DNA of 64,000 bases, from the NCBI GenBank assembly GCA_021155965.1, contig JAJNBJ010000004.1:158985-222984 (forward strand), given 5' to 3'. Every line of letters starts with the position of its first letter. The first letter of the stretch is position 1. Below, in pieces: positions 22,894 to 32,500 of the stretch. A program made the translations under genes and the position numbers. Origin of the DNA: Flavipsychrobacter sp. Its GTDB lineage: Bacteria > Bacteroidota > Bacteroidia > Chitinophagales > Chitinophagaceae. The notes under the pieces are model-generated. The model saw only the letters and a program-made list of their open reading frames with translations, was not told where the DNA came from and did no database searches.

Positions 22894-25536
22894 ATGAAAC
22901 ACACAAAATTTTATTTGTTATTCTTTTTGCTTATCGTTTTTGAAGCAAAAATTTTCGGACAGTGTTTTACCGTCACGCCGACATCTATTGGCACTGTATG
23001 CCCAACGTCTACTCATACTGTTACACCTACTATCAGCGGCCATACCTATAATAACTTTTGTAGTTCCGCACCGCAGGAATATACGTGGAGCGGGCCACTT
23101 ACATTTAGCTCCACCAATACACTTGCAACAGTGATTACTGTAGGAACAGTTTCTGCAGTAGCTACGCTTCAAGTCACAGGTTTATGCCCTAATATAGTAT
23201 GTGATCCCAGTTTTGAAAGCGGTTTTTTCAACTCATGCGATCAGCGTGTTGCCGGCGACTATGGCCGGTCGGGATGTCCGTTGGCCGAAGGGAATGTGGA
23301 GATCGTATCGTTGCCATCCTCATGTGGGTTTAGTTCAACTTGTGATTTTTCGGCCCATAGCGGCAGTAATATGTATATAGTTAACGGGAATTGCACGGGT
23401 GGAGCAGGTTGCACAGGTGCTTTGAATGATTTTTACGCGACAAATGTAAGTGTAACTGCAGGCACATGGTACTATTTCTCTATGTGGGTGAGGCTGATAG
23501 GCATTAGCTCTGTAGGTGCAAGGCCTAATATCACAGTATATATAGGTGCAGGTACGTCAACTGCCTTAGCATCGGCAACTATTGGCCCATCTGGATCATG
23601 TGACCCAAATTGGGTGAAAGTAGAAGGATGCTGGTACTGTCCCAGTTCGGGAACACCTCTTTTGCATATGCGGGATGCGAATCTCACGAAGATAGGTAAC
23701 GATTTTGCCATTGACGATATAAATATGCAGCCTTATGCGGTGCAGACTTATACTGTACCCATAACTGTTGTTGCGCCACCCACACCGGCAATTACTTATT
23801 CCTTGCCTTCGGGTTGTCTTGTATCAGCACCGCCATGCCCTACTACAGCTATCACTTATACAATAACAGGCACAGCTACAGATTATATTGAGTATAAAAA
23901 GAAAGTACCCGGAGGGGGCTATGGAGCCTCTTTGTACGGCTATCCACCTATTAGTTTCTCAATGTCTGGTGGTGGCACAGCAGGAGATATAGGCGTGAAG
24001 ATAGAAAGAGTGACCACTGCTGAAGGTTGTGAATTTCCTATGTCATTGGAGGAAGTTATTCCGGTAGCTTGGCCAACAGCAACCATTAGTGCTGGGCTTT
24101 CCTGTTCAGGACAGCCATTTGAACTAAAAATTATAGGAGGACCGCCAATGGCAACTGTTAATGTCACGCCTGCCAGTATTGGTACTGTTGTTCTAGATGC
24201 AAGCGGAGTGTATACCGTAACACCAACAATTACCGGCAGTACTGTTTATTGCATAACATCAATTAACAATGGGTGCTGCATATATTCGCCTGGTTCGCCC
24301 ATTGCATGTGTAACGGTAAACCCCGCGCCTGTGCCAACTGTTTCACTGAACGCCACACCCGTATGCTACGGCGACCCTCTTGTACTTAATGTTACGTGCC
24401 CTACATGTGTAGACCCTTTTGGGTATGTGTGGGACGGGCCGGGTGGCATTGGCACGACTACCCCGGTTGCCACCACATCCTATACTGTTTTTGCAGAATT
24501 TGGAACTAATGTTTATTCGGTTACCGGCACCAATGTTTACTCCTGCTCTGTTACTGCAACCCGCAGCGTAGTTACACCCCCTCCGCCTACTCTTACTACG
24601 TTTACCATAACGCCTGCAACAACCATATGCCATAGTACTGCTGCAACTTATTACCTGAATTTTACCGGTACACCAAGTGCTACGGTAATTTATGACGTTA
24701 ATGGCGTATTGACCCAAACTGTAACCCTGAACTTTAGCGGTACTGCGAGTGTAGTATTAACACCAACAGTGACTACCACCTATACAGTGCTGGATATTAT
24801 TAGCACGGCTGGTTGCCATACTATAGATGGCTACCCGCCTAGAACCCTGTATATAATTCCAGATCCTAATACCTGTGTGTATTTTAATTCTTTCTGTAAC
24901 CCTTCGTGGAATACAATAAAATTTATAAGTGCCCCTCTTGCATTTGTAAATTTTTATGTAAATACTTGCACGACTAGTGTTTCTCACCTATTTACTGTCC
25001 AAATGGATGCGTCAGGAGAATATTATTTAGATGCGTATATTTCAGACGGAACGGCAGATTGGCCAACTTCTTGTTCAGCTATTGGGACTCATTTGCCTCT
25101 ATCTTCAGTATCATGTTATACATCTACTCCAACTTTATTGATAGGAATAGTAACATTAGAATCTGCTGATGTTCCAAGTCCAGATGGTTCATATTGTCAT
25201 TTTGATGCAGACTGCTATGTTGCTTGGAAATCACCACAGCATGGCAATGGAGGATCGGTTACAAGCAAATTTGAAAATATTATGCTTTTACCAAACCCTA
25301 ATAATGGGTCTTTTACTATAAATGGTAAAATATCGGACGAAAAGGTGCCCAAAGAAATAAATACAGAGGTGACCGACGTATTGGGGAAAACTGTTTTATC
25401 TATTATGACACTCACAGAAGATGGCTGGCTAAATAAAAATATATCATTACCGCCCAATATTGCGAATGGGGTCTATTCGGTAAGGTTGAAAGGCCCCGAC
25501 CTAAACACTGTAATAAAATTTGTTATCGATAGATAG
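22894..25536 (+). CDS. T9SS-secreted protein with type A sorting domain
   Basis: About 880 residues. The signal is MKHTKFYLLFFLLIVFEAKIFGQ. The frame runs 30 codons further upstream to an ATG at 22804, but that extension lacks the signal layout, so I start at 22894. A Cys-rich carbohydrate-binding-like domain lies near residues 110-280 (CDPSFESGFFNSCDQRVAGDYGRSGCPLAEG; jelly-roll pattern with SDPNWVKVEGCWYCP). Pro/Thr-rich beta modules follow. The C-terminus (MLLPNPNNGSFTINGK...VTDVLGKTVLS...GVYSVRLKG) is a type A T9SS sorting domain, so the protein is exported across the outer membrane and attached or released. The function is probably adhesion or binding. The last 200 residues are more AT-rich in codon use than the rest. 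Confidence 0.85.
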   Translation: MKHTKFYLLFFLLIVFEAKIFGQCFTVTPTSIGTVCPTSTHTVTPTISGHTYNNFCSSAPQEYTWSGPLTFSSTNTLATVITVGTVSAVATLQVTGLCPNIVCDPSFESGFFNSCDQRVAGDYGRSGCPLAEGNVEIVSLPSSCGFSSTCDFSAHSGSNMYIVNGNCTGGAGCTGALNDFYATNVSVTAGTWYYFSMWVRLIGISSVGARPNITVYIGAGTSTALASATIGPSGSCDPNWVKVEGCWYCPSSGTPLLHMRDANLTKIGNDFAIDDINMQPYAVQTYTVPITVVAPPTPAITYSLPSGCLVSAPPCPTTAITYTITGTATDYIEYKKKVPGGGYGASLYGYPPISFSMSGGGTAGDIGVKIERVTTAEGCEFPMSLEEVIPVAWPTATISAGLSCSGQPFELKIIGGPPMATVNVTPASIGTVVLDASGVYTVTPTITGSTVYCITSINNGCCIYSPGSPIACVTVNPAPVPTVSLNATPVCYGDPLVLNVTCPTCVDPFGYVWDGPGGIGTTTPVATTSYTVFAEFGTNVYSVTGTNVYSCSVTATRSVVTPPPPTLTTFTITPATTICHSTAATYYLNFTGTPSATVIYDVNGVLTQTVTLNFSGTASVVLTPTVTTTYTVLDIISTAGCHTIDGYPPRTLYIIPDPNTCVYFNSFCNPSWNTIKFISAPLAFVNFYVNTCTTSVSHLFTVQMDASGEYYLDAYISDGTADWPTSCSAIGTHLPLSSVSCYTSTPTLLIGIVTLESADVPSPDGSYCHFDADCYVAWKSPQHGNGGSVTSKFENIMLLPNPNNGSFTINGKISDEKVPKEINTEVTDVLGKTVLSIMTLTEDGWLNKNISLPPNIANGVYSVRLKGPDLNTVIKFVIDR

Positions 25537-25560
25537 TTAAAAGCTAAATTAGTAATGTGT

Positions 25561-25592
25561 ATAGTCCCGCCAGCCGGGACTATATTATTTTA
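25561..25592 (+). terminator. Intrinsic terminator
   Basis: ATAGTCCCG (25561-25569), a CCAGC loop, CGGGACTAT (25575-25583), then an A/T-rich tail (ATTATTTTAAT). It lies 24 bp after the stop of the 22894-25536 gene. Confidence 0.8.
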
Positions 25593-25732
25593 ATAAATTT
25601 TAATTTATATTTTTCATAGAAAATGATTTAATTTTACAGTTTCAGCAAACGTTTTTGAAATTTTTGCTGTCTGTATAGTATAAGCACATAGCATAAAATA
25701 AAAAGTAACCCTTCGATTTTAGAATATTTTTT

Positions 25733-28700
25733 ATGGAAAGATCTTTACCTGCCGTTTTGCGCAGCTTGTTTTTAGCCATCGTTTTGGTACTGTCTCATAC
25801 TCATACTTATGCTACGCATATTGTAGGCGCAGAATTAAGGTACAGATGGATAAGCGGCCTTACATACGAAGTCACTGTATTTCTTTATGGTGATTGTGGC
25901 CCTGCATCTGCAGGTGCATTTGCTGGTTTGCCAACTTCAAGGCCGAGTGTCTGCATTATTAATGGCGACCCTACGTTGCCCGCGCATTCATCAACATTAA
26001 CGATGAACTTACCGATTCCTTCAGCCGGAACTGAAGTTACGCCGGTATGCCCCGATTCATTGGGCTTTACGCAGTGTACCAGTACATCGTATTCAATACC
26101 AGGTATAAAAAAGTTTGTATACTCGAATACTGTAACACTTCCATTTGCATCGCCATGCTGGAGATTTATCTACAATGGCAGCAACGGCGCAGTAGGTTCG
26201 TCCGGCAGGGCTGCGGTAATTACTAATATTGACGTAGGAGGCGGAGGTAATCTCATTCAACTTATCGATACTTTAAATAATTCGGCAACCAATACGCGCG
26301 GCCACAATTCAAGCCCTGTCCTTACGGTTGAGCCTGTGCCGTTCTTTTGTGCGAGCGCTTTATCATGTTATAATCCCGGTGCCGTAGATTTACACGATGT
26401 AAGTCCAACAGAACCTGCCGGAGATAGTTTGTCATTTAATTTAATATCCCCGACAAATGGTACCGGTAACTGTGCTTCTGTTGGTGGCCCGGCAACTTAC
26501 GTTGGCAGGCAATGTCCGGGAGGGCCTTTGAACGATGGCCCCCATCCGCTTTATAATATTGATTGCACGCCAGCCAGTTTTAATTTTGATCAGAATACGG
26601 GGCAACTTTGTTTTGTGCCGTTGATACAGCGTTCAGTTGTTGTCTATAATGTGCGCGAGTTCCGTAATGATACTGTTTCGATCACGCCTCTGATCGTCAA
26701 CAAAGTCCTGGTGGGTACCTTGCAGCGCGAGATGACCTTCAGAGTACAAACTTGTACGTACACTACACCAGTTGGTAAGATCGATTCTTTCTCGGGCCCC
26801 GGTGATACGTTGTCCGGCACCCGTTTCAGGAGTTGTGCAAATTCCGGTTCGTTCAATGTTTATATAAATCCAAATGAGCCGGATACTTCATTACACATCA
26901 GTGTAACTGCAACCGGTTTGTCTGTAGGGTTCACGTATGTAGTTACAGGCGATGGCACGAGTTCTCCGCATGTAACACTCACAGGGAATACATCTGTTAT
27001 AATACCCGGTACCTACATCATATACCTCACCTTCACCGATAATCACTGCCCAATAGTAGGCACTAAAACCTATGCATTCACATTTGAGATATTGCCTGTG
27101 CCTACCATCAGCAGAACTATTGTAGAGCCTGCTACCTGCGACCAGAAAGCGTATGTGCGGTTTGACCCCGGTGGTACGGGAAAACCGTGGACGATCAAGC
27201 TATCGTATAATCCCCCGGCTATCTTCCCCACACCGGATACCTTCCGGGTATTCCCGCCCGATACTTCTTCTGTGTATGACAGCCTGGTGCCCGGTTATTA
27301 TCACATGACCATATTTACTGCGACAAGTAATGATTGCCATGTGAGCGATACGTTCAGTGTGCCTACACCGCTCTTTGATCTTACGGGGTCGAAGGTAGAC
27401 CCCACTTATTGCGGGGCAAAGGATGGCAGGATAATATTGGGCAGCCTTAACCCCGGAAAAGCAGATAGTGTAAGGTATAACTACCAGGGAATACCGCAGC
27501 CTGCAATAGGGTTTGTCGTCACGCCTGATGGTACGGATACGTTATACAACCTGCTTGCCGGCACCTACACCAACATTGTGGTGAAGGAAGGTTATTGCGA
27601 AACCAATCCGTTCGGGCCGCTGGTGCTGGTGAACCCTCCCTTTACCTGGCGCACGGTTACCACCAAGGACGTGACCAGGTGCGGTTTCTGTAATGGTATT
27701 GATACGCTCTTTGGCCTGCACCCAGACCAGCTGGATACAATTACTTACGATTTCCAGAACTGGGGCCTGGGTACACCTGTGCCGCAGACCGCCAGCGCCT
27801 ATATAAATGCGGACAGTATGGTAATACTATCAGGGTTATGTGCCGGCCACTACTCGAATTTTACAGTGAAGACGGCCGGTGTGTGCAGTTTTACCGTGCC
27901 GGGAACATTTGACATAGACAGCCCGTCGATATTTGCCGGGTTTGATTCGCTGATACATTATGGCTGCCATGGCGATACGCTGGTGTTCGAGAATGAATCG
28001 TTTGCTGAATCGCCTTTAGATTCAAATCTTACGTTCAAATGGTTCTTCGGAGATGGCGCTACAGACACTGCAAAACATCCTACGCACATATATACGAACA
28101 CCAACGGAGCATCGTACACTGTGAAGTTATATATTACCAATTCAAGGTGCATAGACAGCAGTGTATCGGTTATTTTGCTGGATAACCATGTGAATGCGAA
28201 TTTTGATTTCACACCCAATCCGTATGTGTGCCAGGACAGCATTGTGGGCTTTACCAGTACATCAACAGGTAACAACCTGACGTATGCGTGGGATTTTGAC
28301 GATGGTGGTAACAGTACTATAGGCAATCCTACGCATAGTTTTAAAAATACGGGCCAGTATAATGTGAGGCTGATAGCGGCAAACCACCTGATACCACTGC
28401 CAAATAATGGCTCTACCTTCTACCCATGTTATGATACCATTGTGAAGGTCATTTCGGTAGATTCAAACAGCGCTGTGTCTATCACTGCTACCGATACTGT
28501 TATCTGTATGGGCCAGGCAATAACTTTTAAAGGAATTTATTCAGGCCTCGGCGATACGCTTGTTTCGTGGGGATTTGGCGATGGCAATGCAACTGTTGGC
28601 ATGGACCCGATCATCCACTCGTTTGAGCAGGAAGGCTTGTTCACAGTGAACCTGAATGTAAAATACCGCTCCTGCCCCGAGCATTCCAATACAAGGACAG

Positions 28701-29218
28701 TAAGGGTATTTGCCCTGCCAGGCATCTACCTTGGCCCCGACCAGGCGATCTGTCCAGGCGGCGAAGCTATCAAACTCACCGACGACAGGAATGACGAAAA
28801 TCCGAAAGCAAAATGGAAGTGGAACACCGGCGAAAGCTCACCGTCAATAACCGTGGTGAAACCCGGCTATTATTCCGCCCTTGTTTCTGTTGATGGCTGC
28901 ACTGCCTCAGATACAGTTTGGGTGCAAAGGGATTGCTACATGGACATACCTAACGTATTCTCGCCCAACGGAGATGGAACAAACGACAACTTCTTCCCAA
29001 GGCAGATGCTGACCAGGGGTGTTGTTACATTCAAAATGGAGATATACAACCGCTGGGGCCAGCTTATCTATGAAACCACGAGCACAGACGGCCGGGGTTG
29101 GGATGGCCAGTTCAATGGCACGAACCAGCCGCAGGGTGTGTATGTGTACCGGATAGAAGCTAAGTTCAAGGACGGCCAGATCGAACAACGCCAGGGTAAT
29201 GTGACATTACTCCGGTAA
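25733..29218 (+). CDS. Gliding-motility-associated C-terminal protein with PKD domains
   Basis: An 1161-residue secreted protein with a signal peptide ending near HTYA. The N-terminal 330-residue domain (THIVGAELRYRWISGLTYEVTVFLYGDCG..., two Cys pairs) is common in Bacteroidetes surface proteins and is shared with the next gene. Two 90-residue YCG/CGFCNG modules follow at about residues 555-735. Three PKD-like domains come next (WFFGDGA, WDFDDGG, WGFGDGN). The end is the type B T9SS sorting domain (IPNVFSPNGDGTNDNFFP...YNRWGQLIYE...GWDGQFNGTNQPQGVYVYRI). It is presumably a surface adhesin or filament-like protein. It is the smaller paralogue of the 29521 gene. Confidence 0.92.
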   Translation: MERSLPAVLRSLFLAIVLVLSHTHTYATHIVGAELRYRWISGLTYEVTVFLYGDCGPASAGAFAGLPTSRPSVCIINGDPTLPAHSSTLTMNLPIPSAGTEVTPVCPDSLGFTQCTSTSYSIPGIKKFVYSNTVTLPFASPCWRFIYNGSNGAVGSSGRAAVITNIDVGGGGNLIQLIDTLNNSATNTRGHNSSPVLTVEPVPFFCASALSCYNPGAVDLHDVSPTEPAGDSLSFNLISPTNGTGNCASVGGPATYVGRQCPGGPLNDGPHPLYNIDCTPASFNFDQNTGQLCFVPLIQRSVVVYNVREFRNDTVSITPLIVNKVLVGTLQREMTFRVQTCTYTTPVGKIDSFSGPGDTLSGTRFRSCANSGSFNVYINPNEPDTSLHISVTATGLSVGFTYVVTGDGTSSPHVTLTGNTSVIIPGTYIIYLTFTDNHCPIVGTKTYAFTFEILPVPTISRTIVEPATCDQKAYVRFDPGGTGKPWTIKLSYNPPAIFPTPDTFRVFPPDTSSVYDSLVPGYYHMTIFTATSNDCHVSDTFSVPTPLFDLTGSKVDPTYCGAKDGRIILGSLNPGKADSVRYNYQGIPQPAIGFVVTPDGTDTLYNLLAGTYTNIVVKEGYCETNPFGPLVLVNPPFTWRTVTTKDVTRCGFCNGIDTLFGLHPDQLDTITYDFQNWGLGTPVPQTASAYINADSMVILSGLCAGHYSNFTVKTAGVCSFTVPGTFDIDSPSIFAGFDSLIHYGCHGDTLVFENESFAESPLDSNLTFKWFFGDGATDTAKHPTHIYTNTNGASYTVKLYITNSRCIDSSVSVILLDNHVNANFDFTPNPYVCQDSIVGFTSTSTGNNLTYAWDFDDGGNSTIGNPTHSFKNTGQYNVRLIAANHLIPLPNNGSTFYPCYDTIVKVISVDSNSAVSITATDTVICMGQAITFKGIYSGLGDTLVSWGFGDGNATVGMDPIIHSFEQEGLFTVNLNVKYRSCPEHSNTRTVRVFALPGIYLGPDQAICPGGEAIKLTDDRNDENPKAKWKWNTGESSPSITVVKPGYYSALVSVDGCTASDTVWVQRDCYMDIPNVFSPNGDGTNDNFFPRQMLTRGVVTFKMEIYNRWGQLIYETTSTDGRGWDGQFNGTNQPQGVYVYRIEAKFKDGQIEQRQGNVTLLR

Positions 29219-29520
29219 GGTTATTTAAAATAAATAACTGATCAAAACCGTTCTATGCAGGGAACGGTTTTGGTGTTTAAGAACGAAGAAAATAAAATTG
29301 GTGAATTACCAAAGGAGCGGGGGGTATTTTACGTCTATATACAGATGTTCTGGTGTGTGGTGTCAGTCCGGTGTTATCAAATCAGAATTTCTTTTGTAAT
29401 GAGTGAAAAAAACAGGAGTAGTTTTAACAAGACCGGAAGCATGGAAAATGTTCAGGAGGCCGGATATAGTTTTTGTTTAGTTGTGGCTATAAAATAGATC
29501 CGATAACCGGAAACAAGTGC
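29219..29520. other. Spacer between the two paralogous T9SS cargo genes
   Basis: This 302-bp gap holds a terminator-like hairpin (29243-29272) and then sequence with no convincing gene. An 80-codon plus frame (29255-29497) has poor composition and I do not call it. The region may hold the promoter of the 29521 gene, but no clear TAnnTTTG box was found. Confidence 0.5.
29243..29272 (+). terminator. Terminator-like hairpin
   Basis: CAAAACCGTTC (29243-29253), an eight-base loop, GAACGGTTTTG (29262-29272): eleven perfect pairs, with the T-run inside the 3' arm. It lies 25 bp after the stop of the 25733-29218 gene. Confidence 0.65.
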
Positions 29521-32500
29521 ATGATGAAAAAATTAATGCCCTATTATAAAAAATTACTTTGCTCTTTTGCTTTAGTGCTGGCGAGTATATGCACCTATGC
29601 CAACCACCTGGTAGGCATGGACCTGTTCTATACCTGGGTGACGGGCAACACCTATAAGATCACGCTGATCGCTTATGCTGACTGTGGTTCTGCCGCAACA
29701 ACTTCCGCATTTGCCGCACTTTCCTCAAACGCACCCGAAATATACATATACAATGGCGCCACCTATGTGACGACCATCCGCCTTGCGATACAACCGCCAA
29801 CAACGGGTGTTGAAATTACACCGGTTTGCCCTGCAGATATGGCAAATACGCAATGCACGAATGTTACCTACACTATACCCGGGATAAAAAAGTTTGTTTA
29901 CAGCCTTAATTATACGGTGTCAGGCCCTTCAGCAGTCTGGAGGTTCCTTTTTACGGGGCAGCTTGCCGGGGTGGGCTCACTTGCGGGAAGGGCATTGTCG
30001 ATAACAAATATCTCCAGCAGTCCTGTAACCTATACACAATTGGTTGATACCCTGAATAATACCACGTATCACAATTCGAGCCCAACGCTTTCGAATGTGC
30101 CTACTCCATTTTTCTGTCTTGATAACGATGATAACTATAATCCGGGTGCTATTGACCCTGATGGCGACAGCCTGAGATTTTTCCTTGTGCGTGGTGAGGC
30201 TGGTTCAACAACCAGCACGCCGGGAGGTTTTGTAACCTATCTCGGTTCATACACGCCCACTGCGCCACTTGGCGTAACCACAATGTCTTTCGACCAACGT
30301 ACAGGGCATCTCGCATTTCACCCCGATATCCTGCAGAGGTCGCTGGTGGTGTACAACATACGAGAGTTCAGGGCTGGCACTTTCGTAGGGACCAGCCAGC
30401 GGGAAATGACCTTTCTTGTGCAGACGTGTACGAACACCCCACCAACGGGCCGGCTGGACAGGTCTACAGGGAGTGGTGTTATTGATGACGCCACCCATTT
30501 TCATATCTGCCGTAATTCAGGTCCATTTTCTATTTTTATGGACCCCACGCAGGCAGATACTACCAATAACATAACAGTTACCGTAGCCGGGTTGCCGGCA
30601 GGCTGTACGTTCACAACTACGGGTAATGGTACGCCGCACCCGCATTGCACCATCAGCTGGACGTCTACCGGTGTGACGCCCGGTATTTACACTTTCTACG
30701 TCACCTTCACAGATGACAACTGCCCATTGGCGGGTACGCAAACTATAGCCTACACTATTTCAATACTTACAGAGCCTGCTGTTACTTTTTCCATCCTGTC
30801 ATCTGCGACATGTACCAAGCGTGCAGCAGTAAATATTATTCCGTCCGGTGGCGGCTCACCCTGGATAATTAAAGTATCGCGGCCGGGTGATACCATACAG
30901 ACATTTACGGGAGTAACAGGCACATTCCTTGATAGCATTCCTGTAGGTTCTTTTACAATAACTGCATTTTCCTCTGCGGCTTTTTCGTGCCGGGCGAGCG
31001 TACCTATAACTATTGCGGGGCCAACCCCTATATCGCTTACGCCCACATTTACCAATCCCACGTATTGTGGTGCAAGCGATGGTACCATCAGGCTGTATCA
31101 TAACCTGGTGCCGGGCGCTGTGGATACCGTTAAGTATACCTTCAATGGCATATGGCAGACACCGATAACGAGAACGGTGGCACCAGACAGTACCATTTTG
31201 CTCACAGGGTTGCTGGCCGGCACATATGCAAGCATAACCACAACGTATTATTATTGTACATCCAACCCGGCGGGCCCGATCGTATTGACCAACCCGCCTT
31301 TTACGATGAGGGCACTAAGCTTTGTGAACCCTGTATGGTGTGGCGTATGCAACGGCAGTATAACGATATATGGCCTGCGGCCCGGGCAGACAGATACCGT
31401 AAACTACACAAGGGACGGAATTGCGCAACCTGCTGTGTCACGCTTCGTAGGCCCGGATAGCACTATTACTATAACAGGATTGTGCCCCGGCACCTATGAC
31501 AACTTCATTGCCCGGACTGCAGGCGTTTGTGTGTCGAACAGGCTGGGGCCAGTAACACTTTCAGCGCCGCCGTTCACCATACGTACGCTTACATCAACCA
31601 ACCCTGCTTACTGCGGTATATGTAATGGCACTGTGAAAATATGGGGTGTACATCCGGGTGGGCCGGATACCGTGAGCTATACAAGAGATGGTATAGCACA
31701 ACCTCCTTTTGCATCGCTGGTAGGGTCCGACAGCACTATTACCATCACAGGATTGTGCCAGGGCACCTATGATAATGTAATAGTACGGGCAGGGCCAACC
31801 TGTGTATCCAACAGGCTGGGTCCTGCTGTCCTCACAGTGCCGCCATTCACCATGCGTGCAATAAGCTTCACCAATCCATCTTATTGCGGTATATGCAATG
31901 GCGTTATCAGGTTGTATGGCTTGTATCCGGGCCAAACCGATACAATTACTTATACCAAAGATGGTGTGCCGCAGCCTGCTGTAATACGCACAATAGGCGC
32001 CGACAGCCAGGTGGTGATCACAGGGCTTTGTGCCGGGGTATATGCGAATTTTGTAGCGCGCACCGGTGGCATCTGTGTATCTAATACTCTTGGCCCGGTA
32101 ACGCTTACCGTGCCGCCGTTCACCATACGGGCATTGTCTTTCAGGAACCCTGATTATTGCGGTGTGTGCAATGGCAGGATCACTATACATGGCGCATATC
32201 CCGGCCAGAGGGATACGGTGAGCTATACAAAAGATGGTGTTGCGCAAACCCCGTTCATAGCTGTTGTAGCTCCTGACAGCACCATCACTATTACCGGGTT
32301 ATGCCACGGAGTGTATGATAACTTTATTGCGAGGACAGGCGGGGTTTGTGTATCCAACAGGCTGGGGCCGGTGACATTAACGGTGCCGCCATTCACTATA
32401 CGCGCATTATCGCACACCAACCCGGTTTACTGCGGCATCTGTAATGGTACTATAACTATATATGGCGCATATCCCGGCCAGACGGATACTATCAGTTATA

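Noticed and set aside
29255..29497. 80-codon plus frame between the two paralogous T9SS genes
   Set aside because: Begins inside a terminator-like hairpin and has no protein-like pattern.
31594..32247. Long minus-strand frame opposite the 273-bp repeats
   Set aside because: The open frame is a by-product of the repeat period and codon bias; the protein is Cys/Arg/Tyr-rich without domains.
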